In this document: positions 18,501-26,321 of the stretch, piece by piece
Position numbering within the stretch: the stretch's first letter is position 1
Layout: the number at the start of each line of letters is the position of its first letter
Assembly (NCBI GenBank): GCA_003193925.1
Contig: PSPG01000004.1
Coordinates: 1-64,000, forward strand
Direction of reading: 5' to 3'
Source of the DNA: Candidatus Thalassarchaeum betae
GTDB lineage: Archaea > Thermoplasmatota > Poseidoniia > Poseidoniales > Thalassarchaeaceae
DNA length: 64,000 nucleotides
Made by a program: the position numbers and the translations under genes
The notes under the pieces: generated by a model
What the model was told of the DNA's origin: nothing
Databases searched by the model: none
What the model saw: only the letters and a program-made list of their open reading frames with translations

Positions 18501-20849
18501 GGTGGCACACCGGGCAGATGGAAGAAGACAGGGCTTTCGGATCCACTGGATTGCCTTCGTCTGAAACTGCTGGACATGCTGGGTTCAGAGGGTCCGCAGA
18601 CAGCCGTGACGCTCTGCGAGAGACTGCCTTTCCCCCCTGCCCAAGTCGACTCCGTGCTGCAAGAGCTCGAGATGAGGAACCTCGTCTCAATCGGCTTCTT
18701 CAAGCAGACTGACGATGGTGAGTACATCCTCCGGATGGATGAGTACAGAATCACTGGCGGAGAGGTGGATGTAGTCGATTACAGGACCCTGCAGTCGCTT
18801 CTCCTCCAGAAGTCGTTCACGAGGTATGACGAGCCTGCTGAGGCGATGAGGGCCCTTATCCTCATCCAGCGGCGTGATGAGCTGCTGCACAGGGTCCGCA
18901 ACTACAGGTTCAGGGACTGGAAGGACATCAAGCACGACCCGGACGTGTTCAATGGCAGGCTCTTGCACAATCGGGTCGGTTACACGCTCAAGGATCAGAT
19001 ACCCATCTTGCTAGGCCTACGCAACGAGCCATGGCTCGGCTCTCTTGAGGAGGAGCTGCTTGAGAAGATCCCAGAGAGTGGACTCACAAGGGCCGAACTT
19101 TTCTCCGATTACCCCAAAGGGAAGGAGAACGCTCACATCCAGAGAAGCCTCAAGAGCGCTCTCAATAATCTGGAGAGGCAGCTCGTCGTCGCCAAGCAAT
19201 ACATCGAGGTACCCAACAAGAAACGCTCCCTCGCCGTATTCCATAGGATCCACGGCATCATAGAGCCGCTGTCGTTCGACGACGCCCTCGTGGCCCTTAT
19301 CAACAGGATAGGGCCAATCCGTCTCCACACTCTGAGGTTCTTCGTAAGTAAGCCCGTGGAGGACCTAGCTGACGCTCTGAGAAGCTTGGAGGATGCGGGC
19401 AGGATCATCCGCGTCGTTGCATTACAGCCCGATCCCACGGACTATTACTCTTCCAAGGAAGATTCCGAGCAGCTACTTTCCATGATGCCCGAAGACAGGA
19501 AGATGAGGATACTGTCCCAATCCGACCCCTTCTGCAGCCGCTTCATACACGAGGTACGGCTGATACTCAAACAGGGTTGGTATCACCCCGTCTTCAAGGG
19601 TGTTGATCCAATAGGGCGGATCTTGATGTTCGTGGTCAACGACTACCTCGAGATCAAGGACATCAACATCCCCCACTCTTACCTAGACGAGTTCAAGGCT
19701 ACCTTCTCTACGCTCTTGGACAACTACAGGGACAGGCTCGTTGACGTCTCAGTCTTGCATGCCTTCAACGGTGTTCCAGTCCATGATTGCGACGACAGCA
19801 TACAGCAGATTCTATCTGACTTGGGCTTCTCCTCGATGGGCGACGAAGAGAGGTACATCCGAGGTGGGGTGGTCGAGCCCCGCTCGAGGAGGGAGGTCAA
19901 CCGTCTGTTGTTCTACCATCACAAGATGCATCAGGACAGCAGACTGGAGAACGAGATCATGGCACTCCAGGAGATGAGTGAGTTGCGTGATGACTTTGCC
20001 CTGAGGGGCAGGTGTGAGATGTTTCGGGTCAACCTACATTCGATGGCTGCTGCGCATCAGCTGCATCAAGGCACTAATCTGAGGGGGCATCAGGTATGGG
20101 CCAAACTGCAGCATTTCCAGCGGCTTCTCACTATCAGGAACGTCCATCCCGCTGAGGAGGACGTTGACATTCTCCAGTTCTTCAAGGAGCATCACGATCC
20201 GGCTATCTTCATGGAGAGGCACGCCATGAGGCGGGCTGAGTTCCGTAAGTTGATCTCGCCACTCGTTCGTAGCGGCCATCTGGTTCAGGACTACAGAGGT
20301 GGATTCAAGACGGTGGCGCCGATGCAGAGCACTGATCTCTGGCAGGTCAAGAGGGATTACCTTAGGGAGCTTGTGAAGGACTACCCGGTGATCTCTCTCA
20401 GCCAGGTCGAAAGGCTGGCCGGCTCTCCGTTCTCTGCTGAGGAGATCAGCGACGTCATGCACGAGTTCGAGGAGGACGAGACCCTGATCAAGGGCTTCCT
20501 AGTCGACGACCTCCAAGACATCTGCTGGGGTCGCCGGGACCTTCTCGAGGGGCTGAAGGGAATCCGTAAGACTCGTGATCTCGTCGTGCCTCCGTCCGAC
20601 CTCCTGATCCACTACTTCGGAGGCCTCCTCAGGGAGAGATTCGCCTTCGGCTCGGCATACATGGTGTTCCACAATGAGGAAGCGATTGCTGCCTTCAAGG
20701 CCAATATGAGGGGCGGCACTATCGAGGTGACGGACTTCGTAGGCGACTCGGAGCTCGAGAAGGAGGCTCTGAGGGTGATGAAGGAGTTCGCATGGGAGCA
20801 CGACATGCCGCTCACGGGCAAACTGTACGAGAAGCTACGCTCACGCTGA
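15558..20849 (+). CDS. lhr: Giant Lhr-type superfamily 2 helicase
   Basis: ATP-dependent 3'-5' DNA translocase of the Large-helicase-related family. Walker A is SPTGSGKT (residues 56-63), motif II DEMH (about 179-182), motif III SATMEP, and motifs V-VI STSLELGIDIG and ALQRLGRASHQVG. The Lhr-specific winged-helix and beta-barrel region follows. At 1763 residues it is about twice a usual archaeal Lhr (around 850-950) and longer than E. coli Lhr (1538). The long C-terminal part has several winged-helix-like stretches (for example residues 1480-1640 and ICWGRRDLL near 1655), as in bacterial Lhr C-terminal domains related to AlkZ. By inference it acts in DNA repair. ATG 15588 is an alternative start. 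Its end overlaps the archaeosortase gene by 9 bp. Confidence 0.9.
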   Translation: MPEIEYIEDRMETQELLDILSPPVRNWFVDKFPDFTEPQKIAIPRILNGEHLLLCSPTGSGKTLTAFLTIIDDLVRRSLDDTLPDTVQCVYISPIKALANDIQKNLIGPLTEIKERFLPSRAKDIKIGLRTGDTPQNEREKMLRRPPHILITTPESLGLILASKRWRPHLKDLKWMIIDEMHSLVPTKRGTLLSLSLALMDTVVSSEVQRIGISATMEPLDDVAEFLVASDPRESDKEPQRISIANVSGSREIDLDIILPTARFSSIPIKEILDHNIDRIKELVEAHTTTLVFVNTRNMTETVVQRLKIAGLEGVEGHHGSMDKTIRLDVESRLKNGLLRAVVSSTSLELGIDIGSVDLVIQVGSPGSISTALQRLGRASHQVGGIPRARFLPTSPHDLLELVAVQTGILRGSMDLLKFPENCLDVLAQFMIGLSIIREWDIDEGYELVTSSWPYRSLPYEDYIEVLDLLDEERRIWVDWEENRFGKRGFAQMIYYTNIGTIAPDNNYLVFTSDGTLVGQLSSSFVSSLRYGDVFLLGGSTYRVSSVRGTRVNVTSATGYRPTIPSWTGEAMSRTHELSQEILELLGHVALRQRLGDDVKPLLTDVLGLSRPVASALSEFFEEHCATTFQVPSRDRILVEQVEAPLPTYIVTTCRGRAFNMALGYLFAGIASADDVIVHELSFDENGFMAKLSHEVEVSRIPEIFRNGKSGDTLQRFLMDSQLFTKRFREVASRSMLNPRRIGGDEVSPKQFQQKAEQIMQKHRKMDDSIIVREVMNEILHTDLDMEQLDDFISRMDSEDVRIVHRKVKMPSPLGMTLFMSSFEDLLSLRTRAFLIKDVDPEILRRLLGARSLATDLDEGKLNDYYQSKVSVPLNANALLKLMDMGGGLEPTLTNPLYSDKLSNIDFDVMQGWVYELAERGLVTKIRNTGHKQIDDKWFSMRMAGVHGTLGCLAVAGAAEMDDLRELYTGGLTFEMGMDFEGGTPGRWKKTGLSDPLDCLRLKLLDMLGSEGPQTAVTLCERLPFPPAQVDSVLQELEMRNLVSIGFFKQTDDGEYILRMDEYRITGGEVDVVDYRTLQSLLLQKSFTRYDEPAEAMRALILIQRRDELLHRVRNYRFRDWKDIKHDPDVFNGRLLHNRVGYTLKDQIPILLGLRNEPWLGSLEEELLEKIPESGLTRAELFSDYPKGKENAHIQRSLKSALNNLERQLVVAKQYIEVPNKKRSLAVFHRIHGIIEPLSFDDALVALINRIGPIRLHTLRFFVSKPVEDLADALRSLEDAGRIIRVVALQPDPTDYYSSKEDSEQLLSMMPEDRKMRILSQSDPFCSRFIHEVRLILKQGWYHPVFKGVDPIGRILMFVVNDYLEIKDINIPHSYLDEFKATFSTLLDNYRDRLVDVSVLHAFNGVPVHDCDDSIQQILSDLGFSSMGDEERYIRGGVVEPRSRREVNRLLFYHHKMHQDSRLENEIMALQEMSELRDDFALRGRCEMFRVNLHSMAAAHQLHQGTNLRGHQVWAKLQHFQRLLTIRNVHPAEEDVDILQFFKEHHDPAIFMERHAMRRAEFRKLISPLVRSGHLVQDYRGGFKTVAPMQSTDLWQVKRDYLRELVKDYPVISLSQVERLAGSPFSAEEISDVMHEFEEDETLIKGFLVDDLQDICWGRRDLLEGLKGIRKTRDLVVPPSDLLIHYFGGLLRERFAFGSAYMVFHNEEAIAAFKANMRGGTIEVTDFVGDSELEKEALRVMKEFAWEHDMPLTGKLYEKLRSR

Positions 20850-21827
20850 CTCGGGCTTGGGCTTGTCCATGCCAAGCCCCTTCATCATTGGCTGCAGCAG
20901 CCGCATGATGTGCCGATGCAGTTCAGGCAGGAGGTCGAACAGTGCGAGTGCCATTAGGAACATGGCGAACAGACTGCCGAATTTAGCAGCGTAACTGTGG
21001 GTGAAGTCGAACATCCCAAGACCCATGAATGACCAACCGACGTAGTTGTCAGTGAGCCAGACTATCCCCGCGTTCCTGAATACGTTCAGGACGTGAATGG
21101 TGGGCAATGCGATGAACAGAGCCCGCATCCTTCTGTTCCACGGGACCGAACTCAGTGCCACGATGGCCCCCACGAAGACAATCATCGATTGCAGGGCCGA
21201 GCAGGCGAGAATGAAACTGACACTGACCACAGCCCCATCAGCATGTTCGAGCGGGACGAAGAAGCCGTTCTCTCCCAACGGCTCGGACATGATCCATCGG
21301 TTCCCATCCCACTCGGAAAGCGGAATCTCGCCAGTCCCGTAGAGGTCCACCATCATCGGGGCCATCTGGTAGCTCCCAAGTCCGGCGAATTCAAGCAGCA
21401 TCTCGGTGTTCCAGGCAGTGGCGTAGACGAATCCCATGTTCAGCATGGGGATGCTGTAGACGAGGTAGTACGGGACCACAGCCCACACCACGCAGCCCCT
21501 GAACCACACCAAGGCCTCAGGAGCCTCGTTCCAGTTGCGTATCTCCCAGACTCCCATGGCGATTCCGATGGGCAGGGCTCCGGCGGTCATCACAACCAAG
21601 ACGGGGTCGGAGATCTCGACGTAATGCGCAGATTGGAGGTAGAGAAATAATCCCATGATAGTCCATCCGAATGCCGATGAGTAAGGCGCATACCATTCGC
21701 TTCTGAGGTGGAAGCCGACCCCGAGCGTAATCGCTCCCAATGCGCATATCATCAGCTGCACACTCACATCAGCGATGCCAAGAGAGTCGGCTATCATCCC
21801 CACGAGCAGCGCCAGAGGCTCTTGCAT
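20841..21827 (-). CDS. Archaeosortase (exosortase superfamily)
   Basis: A 328-residue membrane protein with about eight hydrophobic segments. The exosortase/archaeosortase catalytic set is visible: Cys209 in FILACSALQSM, Arg251 in HVLNVFRN and His277 in FDFTHSYAAK, each at a membrane boundary. The family cleaves C-terminal PGF- or PEF-type signals outside the membrane and transfers the protein to a lipid. A protein with such a signal is encoded at 3-1109. The soluble acidic-basic tail ends KPKPESA. ATG 21827 (alternative 21845) is divergent from the sugar-isomerase gene, with only about 60 bp between. The exact archaeosortase subclass was not established. Confidence 0.85.
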   Translation of the reverse strand: MQEPLALLVGMIADSLGIADVSVQLMICALGAITLGVGFHLRSEWYAPYSSAFGWTIMGLFLYLQSAHYVEISDPVLVVMTAGALPIGIAMGVWEIRNWNEAPEALVWFRGCVVWAVVPYYLVYSIPMLNMGFVYATAWNTEMLLEFAGLGSYQMAPMMVDLYGTGEIPLSEWDGNRWIMSEPLGENGFFVPLEHADGAVVSVSFILACSALQSMIVFVGAIVALSSVPWNRRMRALFIALPTIHVLNVFRNAGIVWLTDNYVGWSFMGLGMFDFTHSYAAKFGSLFAMFLMALALFDLLPELHRHIMRLLQPMMKGLGMDKPKPESA

Positions 21828-21851
21828 TGATGTGTTTCCGCCCATCAACCC

Positions 21852-21859
21852 GTAAATAG
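21852..21859 (+). promoter_or_regulatory. TATA-like box of the sugar isomerase unit
   Basis: GTAAATAG lies 32-39 bp before ATG 21891 and only 2 bp before an earlier in-frame ATG at 21861. The spacing favours 21891 as the true start. On the other strand it is 25-32 bp from archaeosortase start 21827, so one AT-rich element might serve both directions. Confidence 0.4.
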
Positions 21860-21890
21860 GATGCCCTCGCCGGCGGGTACGGAGATACCG

Positions 21891-22460
21891 ATGGGTTTCC
21901 AGTTCGACGAGTTCGCAGATTCCTATCTCACGAATCTCCGTCAGGCGCTGGATGAGTTGCCCAAGGAGGCACTGAGGGCGTTCTGGGAGCAAGTAGAGGC
22001 GACCCGCAGTGAAGGTGGCAGCGTCCATTTCATCGGCAATGGAGGAAGCGCCGCCACCCCATCCCACAGTGCTGGGGACTGGTCGAAGGAGCTGTCACTC
22101 AGGACCATCGCCCACACCGACAATGCATCTTCGTTGACCGCTTGGGCGAATGATACCGATTATTCCAACATCTTCGTCGGACAATTGTCGACTTTTGTCA
22201 GGGAAGGAGATCTGGTCGTGGCCTACAGCGGATCGGGCAATTCCGAAAACGTCGTTAATGGAATCCGCTTCGCCCGTGAAACTGGCTGCAGGACAGCGGT
22301 AATCACCGGTGATCTCGATGGGATGGGCGGCGGCAAACTCGCTCAGATGGCCGATGTCGCTGTGGTGGCGCCGACCGGTTCCATGGAGATGATTGAGGAC
22401 ATACAGTTGGTCGTCAACCACATCATCAAGGAGGCCGTGAAGGCTCACAACGGGCTGTGA
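21891..22460 (+). CDS. SIS-domain sugar-phosphate isomerase, GmhA-like
   Basis: A 189-residue single SIS domain of the GmhA (sedoheptulose-7-phosphate isomerase) group. The phosphate loop is FIGNGGSAATPSHSAGDW; in GmhA this region supplies zinc ligands His and Glu, here His and Asp. VAYSGSGNSENV is the second sugar-phosphate loop, and the C-terminal IEDIQLVVNHII keeps the Gln and His ligands. It probably isomerises a heptose- or hexose-7-phosphate for surface glycan building. A HAD phosphatase gene overlaps its end (GTGA), matching the gmhA-gmhB logic. ATG 21891 was preferred over 21861 by promoter spacing and the conserved N-terminus. Confidence 0.8.
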   Translation: MGFQFDEFADSYLTNLRQALDELPKEALRAFWEQVEATRSEGGSVHFIGNGGSAATPSHSAGDWSKELSLRTIAHTDNASSLTAWANDTDYSNIFVGQLSTFVREGDLVVAYSGSGNSENVVNGIRFARETGCRTAVITGDLDGMGGGKLAQMADVAVVAPTGSMEMIEDIQLVVNHIIKEAVKAHNGL

Positions 22461-23107
22461 ATACCTTGCTCGCCGCTCACAGAGACGACGTGGAACTGGT
22501 ATCACCTCTCAAACTGCTCGATTTGCCGAATGACGCTGCATGGGACGGTAGGATTGCTTTCCTTGACAGGGACGGTGTCCTCATCATCGGTTCCGAGGAC
22601 TACGTCAATACAGTCGATGACGTGATTCTACTTCCTGATTCGGCTAAGTCGGTAGGCAGTCTCAGGCGCGCAGGATACCGAGTCTGCATTGTCACGAACC
22701 AATCACCTATCGGCAGGCATCACTGGGACCGGAGTAACCTCTCGAGGATTCACCAGCAGATGATCCGCCTCATGCTCGAACAAGACGAGGACGCGCTGCT
22801 TGACCTGATACTGCATAGTCCCTATGCGCCTTGGGAAGGCGCTTGGGCACGCAAACCGCATCCAGGCATGTTAGAGGCAGGTAGGCAGATCTTGGACGCC
22901 GCTTCCAGAGACTCCTCCTTGGAGGGGGTCGAACTCAAGTTCGGGGACGACTGGACTGAACGCCCCGACGAGTCCGGCTCGGTTATGGTCGGTGATCGAG
23001 GGGTGGACATGTCCGCAGCGGCCAGATACGGTGTCAGAGGGTTGCTCTGTGATTCCGATACTGGGCTCGCTGATGTGATCGATTCCATACTGGGGGTCTC
23101 GGCTTGA
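22457..23107 (+). CDS. HAD phosphatase, GmhB/histidinol-phosphatase-like, zinc cysteines absent
   Basis: A 216-residue HAD hydrolase with nucleophile motif FLDRDGV (Asp37, Asp39), motif II VTNQSPIGR, a lysine in ARKPHPGM and motif IV SVMVGDRGVDMSAA. This is the D,D-heptose-1,7-bisphosphate or histidinol phosphatase group. These normally bind zinc in a loop with Cys-x-His and Cys-x-Cys before RKP; here the loop reads LHSPYAPWEGAWARKP and has no cysteine. Catalysis should persist but the loop structure must differ. GTG 22457 overlaps the isomerase stop by 4 bp, and TiaS follows with an overlapping TTG start. Confidence 0.78.
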   Translation: MNTLLAAHRDDVELVSPLKLLDLPNDAAWDGRIAFLDRDGVLIIGSEDYVNTVDDVILLPDSAKSVGSLRRAGYRVCIVTNQSPIGRHHWDRSNLSRIHQQMIRLMLEQDEDALLDLILHSPYAPWEGAWARKPHPGMLEAGRQILDAASRDSSLEGVELKFGDDWTERPDESGSVMVGDRGVDMSAAARYGVRGLLCDSDTGLADVIDSILGVSA

Positions 23108-24369
23108 TTGCCGAAGCGAGTGCCCGGATCATCCGAATCGGGTTGGATGACACGGATCACCCGGAGTCAGGTTGCACTACGGCCTCTTTCGACGACCTGC
23201 TTCGTTCCATTGAGAACCAAGTCGTCGGGTTCAGACTGATTGAGAGGCGATTGGTCCGCCTTTGGCCATTCGCAGTTCGCCGGACCAGGGGGAACGGTGC
23301 GTTGTCCGCAATCATCCAGATTCCCGAGAATCAGCACAACTCGTTCAATTCCGTGTGCGATGAGTGGTTCGAGGGACTCCTGAGAGAAACTGCGAGATTC
23401 CCACCTTCCCCGGTTCGTGCCGCGCCTGTGTTGCTGACCTCCGAAGACCAACTGCCTGAAGAGTGGTACTGGGATACGGTGCGCGGACACGTTGAGTTGG
23501 AACCACGCCTTCAGGAGATTCGCTCTCTTTCATGTATAATTCGTTCAGGTGACGAATGCTGGGGTGCTGTCGGTGCCAGTGCTGCCATAGCATGGCAGCC
23601 CATCGAGGATTCCACCTGGGAGTTGATTTCGTGGAGGAATGATTCGATGATAGGTAAGCAGAGAATTGTCTCTTCAGAGGTAGTTAGTCTGATGGAGAGG
23701 GAGCATTCTGAGACTTTCATGAATCGCGACCCCACTGCTGACAGGGGGCTAATCGCACCTAGGACTCCCTGCCCGGTTCTGTACGGGATCAGGGGCGCCA
23801 CCGAGGCTAGCGTTGAGGCCGCACATCTCTGGCTCCAGTCTCGCAGCGACGTAGAGCACTCACCGCGTTGGGCCGCGCACAGGACCAACCAATTGTCCGA
23901 CGATCACGTCAGGGGCGTCTCGTTAGGCACAGTGATTACTCTCCCCCATGAGACCAAGGGAGCTCATTCGCACATCGCAGCGTACTGTGGCGGTCTCAGG
24001 GCTGATTTGGTTGCATTCTCGGAAGCCGGGCCCGTGAACAGACTGCTTCGCAGACTGCTTCCTGGTGACAGGATTGCCTGGGTGGGATTGACTGCACCGG
24101 ACGACTCAGTGCATCTCGAGCGCTTGGCGCTCGTCGATTGCGTACCCAGAGTTGTTGCCAGACCTACCTGTTGCGGCAGGACGATGCGGAGCGCAGGTGC
24201 CGGGCAGACCCTGAGGTGCCAGTTCTGCCGGAGCGAGGCCGAGAGGACATGGGTATCGCGGGGCATCGACTTGAGAGCCCTCGACCTGATAGGCAACTGG
24301 TCCGAGCCATACCCCTCCAACCGCAGGCACCTCGCGAAACCCCTGGAAATGAATGCCCCGAATCTGTGA
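23104..24369 (+). CDS. tiaS: tRNA-Ile2 agmatinylcytidine synthetase TiaS
   Basis: Archaeal enzyme that attaches agmatine to cytidine 34 of tRNA-Ile(CAU) with ATP, so that it reads AUA. Signatures are IGLDDTDHPESGCTT (residues 12-26), RRTRGNGAL (about 59-67), GIRGATE, and a C-terminal zinc ribbon with CCG and CQFC pairs (about residues 358-378), followed by a basic tail. The 421-residue length is normal. The only in-frame start near the family N-terminus is TTG 23104, which overlaps the preceding stop (TTGA), so translation is probably coupled. Confidence 0.93.
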   Translation: MIAEASARIIRIGLDDTDHPESGCTTASFDDLLRSIENQVVGFRLIERRLVRLWPFAVRRTRGNGALSAIIQIPENQHNSFNSVCDEWFEGLLRETARFPPSPVRAAPVLLTSEDQLPEEWYWDTVRGHVELEPRLQEIRSLSCIIRSGDECWGAVGASAAIAWQPIEDSTWELISWRNDSMIGKQRIVSSEVVSLMEREHSETFMNRDPTADRGLIAPRTPCPVLYGIRGATEASVEAAHLWLQSRSDVEHSPRWAAHRTNQLSDDHVRGVSLGTVITLPHETKGAHSHIAAYCGGLRADLVAFSEAGPVNRLLRRLLPGDRIAWVGLTAPDDSVHLERLALVDCVPRVVARPTCCGRTMRSAGAGQTLRCQFCRSEAERTWVSRGIDLRALDLIGNWSEPYPSNRRHLAKPLEMNAPNL

Positions 24370-24408
24370 TGAATAAGGTGAAATGCACAACTCCTGAGGG
24401 TTGCGCAG

Positions 24409-24633
24409 ATGGATACTGAAGTCATGGCCAACATCATTCTGTCATTAACTGCCCTACTGATGATATGGGCCTTGCTGAGGCACAGGCAGAAGACCAGGCT
24501 GTCACAAATCAATGATAGCGATGAACACAGAGGCATGGCCAGGAATCCCGAGGCCCTGATGACCACCGAGGATGGTGCGATGCGGGAGATTGACAAGCTC
24601 TTGAGTCTCCAGAACGCTGACACAGAGGACTGA
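24409..24633 (+). CDS. Small single-pass membrane protein, unknown
   Basis: A 74-residue protein with one hydrophobic segment near the N-terminus (MANIILSLTALLMIWALL) followed by a basic, then acidic, soluble part (RHRQKTRLSQIND...). ATG 24409 is 39 bp after TiaS, on the same strand. No family was recognised. The membrane segment followed by positive charges suggests a cytoplasmic tail. Coding status rests on the coherent topology and the lack of any competing gene. Confidence 0.55.
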   Translation: MDTEVMANIILSLTALLMIWALLRHRQKTRLSQINDSDEHRGMARNPEALMTTEDGAMREIDKLLSLQNADTED

Positions 24634-24694
24634 TTATCTCGGAAGAACCCGGCTTCATCAGAACCTCCTCAATGGCAGGAATCAATCGAGAATG

Positions 24695-24702
24695 CTATAC
24701 AA
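24695..24702 (+). promoter_or_regulatory. TATA-like box before a small membrane protein gene
   Basis: CTATACAA lies 22-29 bp before GTG 24724, in a 90-bp gap that shows nothing else. It predicts a leaderless transcript. Confidence 0.45.
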
Positions 24703-24723
24703 TGCCGGTCTATCCCAACATCC

Positions 24724-24933
24724 GTGTCGGAGTCACGAGAGAGGATTCCCCGACGCCCCCTTCCTGACTTTGAGGAGTCAGAGGAGGGTATGAAGAAGGC
24801 GATAGCCGAAGCCGGATTCCTCAACGTCGCGTTGAACGACGTCAATCAGTACGGCCCTCACGCGATGGTGATGCTCCTAGGCATCTTCGCATCCCTGACG
24901 GGGTTGATACTGCTATTGCTGATGCTGCTCTAA
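24724..24933 (+). CDS. Small C-terminally anchored membrane protein, unknown
   Basis: A 69-residue protein with a charged N-terminal half (RERIPRRPLPDFEESEEGMKK) and a strongly hydrophobic C-terminus (GIFASLTGLILLLLMLL). That layout suggests a tail anchor with the N-terminal part in the cytoplasm. It starts at GTG 24724 behind its own TATA-like box. Its stop TAA overlaps the purB stop by 4 bp in convergent orientation. No family was recognised. Confidence 0.55.
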   Translation: MSESRERIPRRPLPDFEESEEGMKKAIAEAGFLNVALNDVNQYGPHAMVMLLGIFASLTGLILLLLMLL

Positions 24934-26279
24934 TGCAGCATCTCCCGTGCTTTGCTGACTGCCATGTCAACTATGCGCCCACTGTGTCCTAGGTGCCCCT
25001 CCGGTTCGAATAGGCGACTCAACTCAGCCGAGTTGAATGCATCCGAAATCCGCGGAATCTTCGAGCAGACCTCCTCAAGATTGACCCCCCTGGACAGGGC
25101 CTCGGTCGAAGCTCTGCGCAGTATCTCGTGAGCATCTTCCCTGGGTACTCCCTTGTCGACCAGTGCCAGCATGACACACTCTGCCATGATCAAACCTTGC
25201 TGAGCATCTATGTTGGCCCGCATCCTCTGCGAGTCCACGACTAGATTGGACAAGACCCAATCGCTCTTAGCGAGGATGTCGTCGAGCAGTATCATCGAGT
25301 GTGACAGGGTGAACCTCTCCGAGGAGGAATTAGTGAGGTCCCTCTCATGCCAGAGCAGGGCATTCTCGTAGGATGGCACGATCATCGCGCGCACGATCCT
25401 TGCTAGTCCGCAGGCGTTCTCGGAGGTAATCGGGTTCCTCTTATGGGCCATCGTGGATGATCCGACTTGCTTCTCAGCATCGAAGGCCTCTGCAACCTCT
25501 GCGATCTCGCTCCTCTGGAGATTCCTGACTTCTTGGAGCACCTTCTCGACGCTGGTAGCGACATTGGCCATCCAGCCGACCCATTCGATGTAGCGATCTC
25601 GGCCTACGACTTGAGTCGTGGCTACGGGGATTCCCAGTCCCAATTCGGTCATTATGAGGTCCTGCAGTTCGAAGGCATCCTCCCCTTGGGCAGCCCCGGT
25701 TCCGACAGCTCCGAGAAACTTGCCGGTAGTGGCACGTGTAGCCAGTTCATCGAGCCTCTCGAGGTGCCTTGCGAATTCATCGACCCATACAGCGACCTTG
25801 AGCCCAAATGTGATCGGCACGGCTGCTTGTCCATGTGTGCGTCCGAGCATGACGGTGTCACGTTCCCTCTCAGCGATGTCGCACATCGTTGTCATCAGTC
25901 GCTTGAGCATGTCCCTCTGCATAGCGATGCTGTCCTTGATTTGCAGAGCGACTGCGGAGTCGACGATATCGTTGCTGGTAGCCCCGAGATGGATGCACCA
26001 GCCGGCTTTGCCCGCTGCCTCGGCCATGGCCTTCGTGAGCGCCATGATGTCGTGCCGAGTCTCCTGCTCGATCTCGTCAACTCGATCCGCTGTGACAATC
26101 CCCGGATCTGCGATATCGGCTATCTTATCATAGTCTTCAGCACTGACTCGCCCGAGTTGGCAGTGTGCCCAGACGAGGGCCCTTTCGACCTCGAGATGCC
26201 GCGCGTGCCGACCTTCTCTGGACCAGATGTGCTTGGCCTCGTCACGACCGTATCGATAGTCCAGAGGCGATACTGACAC
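24930..26279 (-). CDS. purB: Adenylosuccinate lyase PurB
   Basis: Purine biosynthesis enzyme of the fumarase/aspartase superfamily that splits SAICAR to AICAR and adenylosuccinate to AMP, releasing fumarate. It has TRHDIMALTKAM, HLGATSNDIVDSA, MLGRTHGQAA and the superfamily signature GSSTMAHKRNP with the catalytic serine. The 449-residue length is normal. It starts at GTG 26279, 42 bp after the Dph6 stop on the same strand. Confidence 0.95.
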   Translation of the reverse strand: MSVSPLDYRYGRDEAKHIWSREGRHARHLEVERALVWAHCQLGRVSAEDYDKIADIADPGIVTADRVDEIEQETRHDIMALTKAMAEAAGKAGWCIHLGATSNDIVDSAVALQIKDSIAMQRDMLKRLMTTMCDIAERERDTVMLGRTHGQAAVPITFGLKVAVWVDEFARHLERLDELATRATTGKFLGAVGTGAAQGEDAFELQDLIMTELGLGIPVATTQVVGRDRYIEWVGWMANVATSVEKVLQEVRNLQRSEIAEVAEAFDAEKQVGSSTMAHKRNPITSENACGLARIVRAMIVPSYENALLWHERDLTNSSSERFTLSHSMILLDDILAKSDWVLSNLVVDSQRMRANIDAQQGLIMAECVMLALVDKGVPREDAHEILRRASTEALSRGVNLEEVCSKIPRISDAFNSAELSRLFEPEGHLGHSGRIVDMAVSKAREMLH

Positions 26280-26321
26280 GGCCTTCCCCGTGAACAGCCG
26301 ACCCCAGCCCCCTGTTTGAGT

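Noticed and set aside
21828-22067. N-terminal extension of the archaeosortase frame
   Set aside because: It runs antisense through the sugar isomerase gene and reads as a soluble, non-homologous stretch; ATG 21827 gives a normal first membrane helix.
25001-25020. GGTTCGAAT-like sequence resembling a tRNA T-loop
   Set aside because: It lies inside the purB coding region and has no matching acceptor, D or anticodon stems around it. No other tRNA-like fold was noticed in the gaps.
25467-26276. Long plus-strand frame opposite purB
   Set aside because: It mirrors a strongly conserved adenylosuccinate lyase frame on the other strand and has no recognisable protein features.
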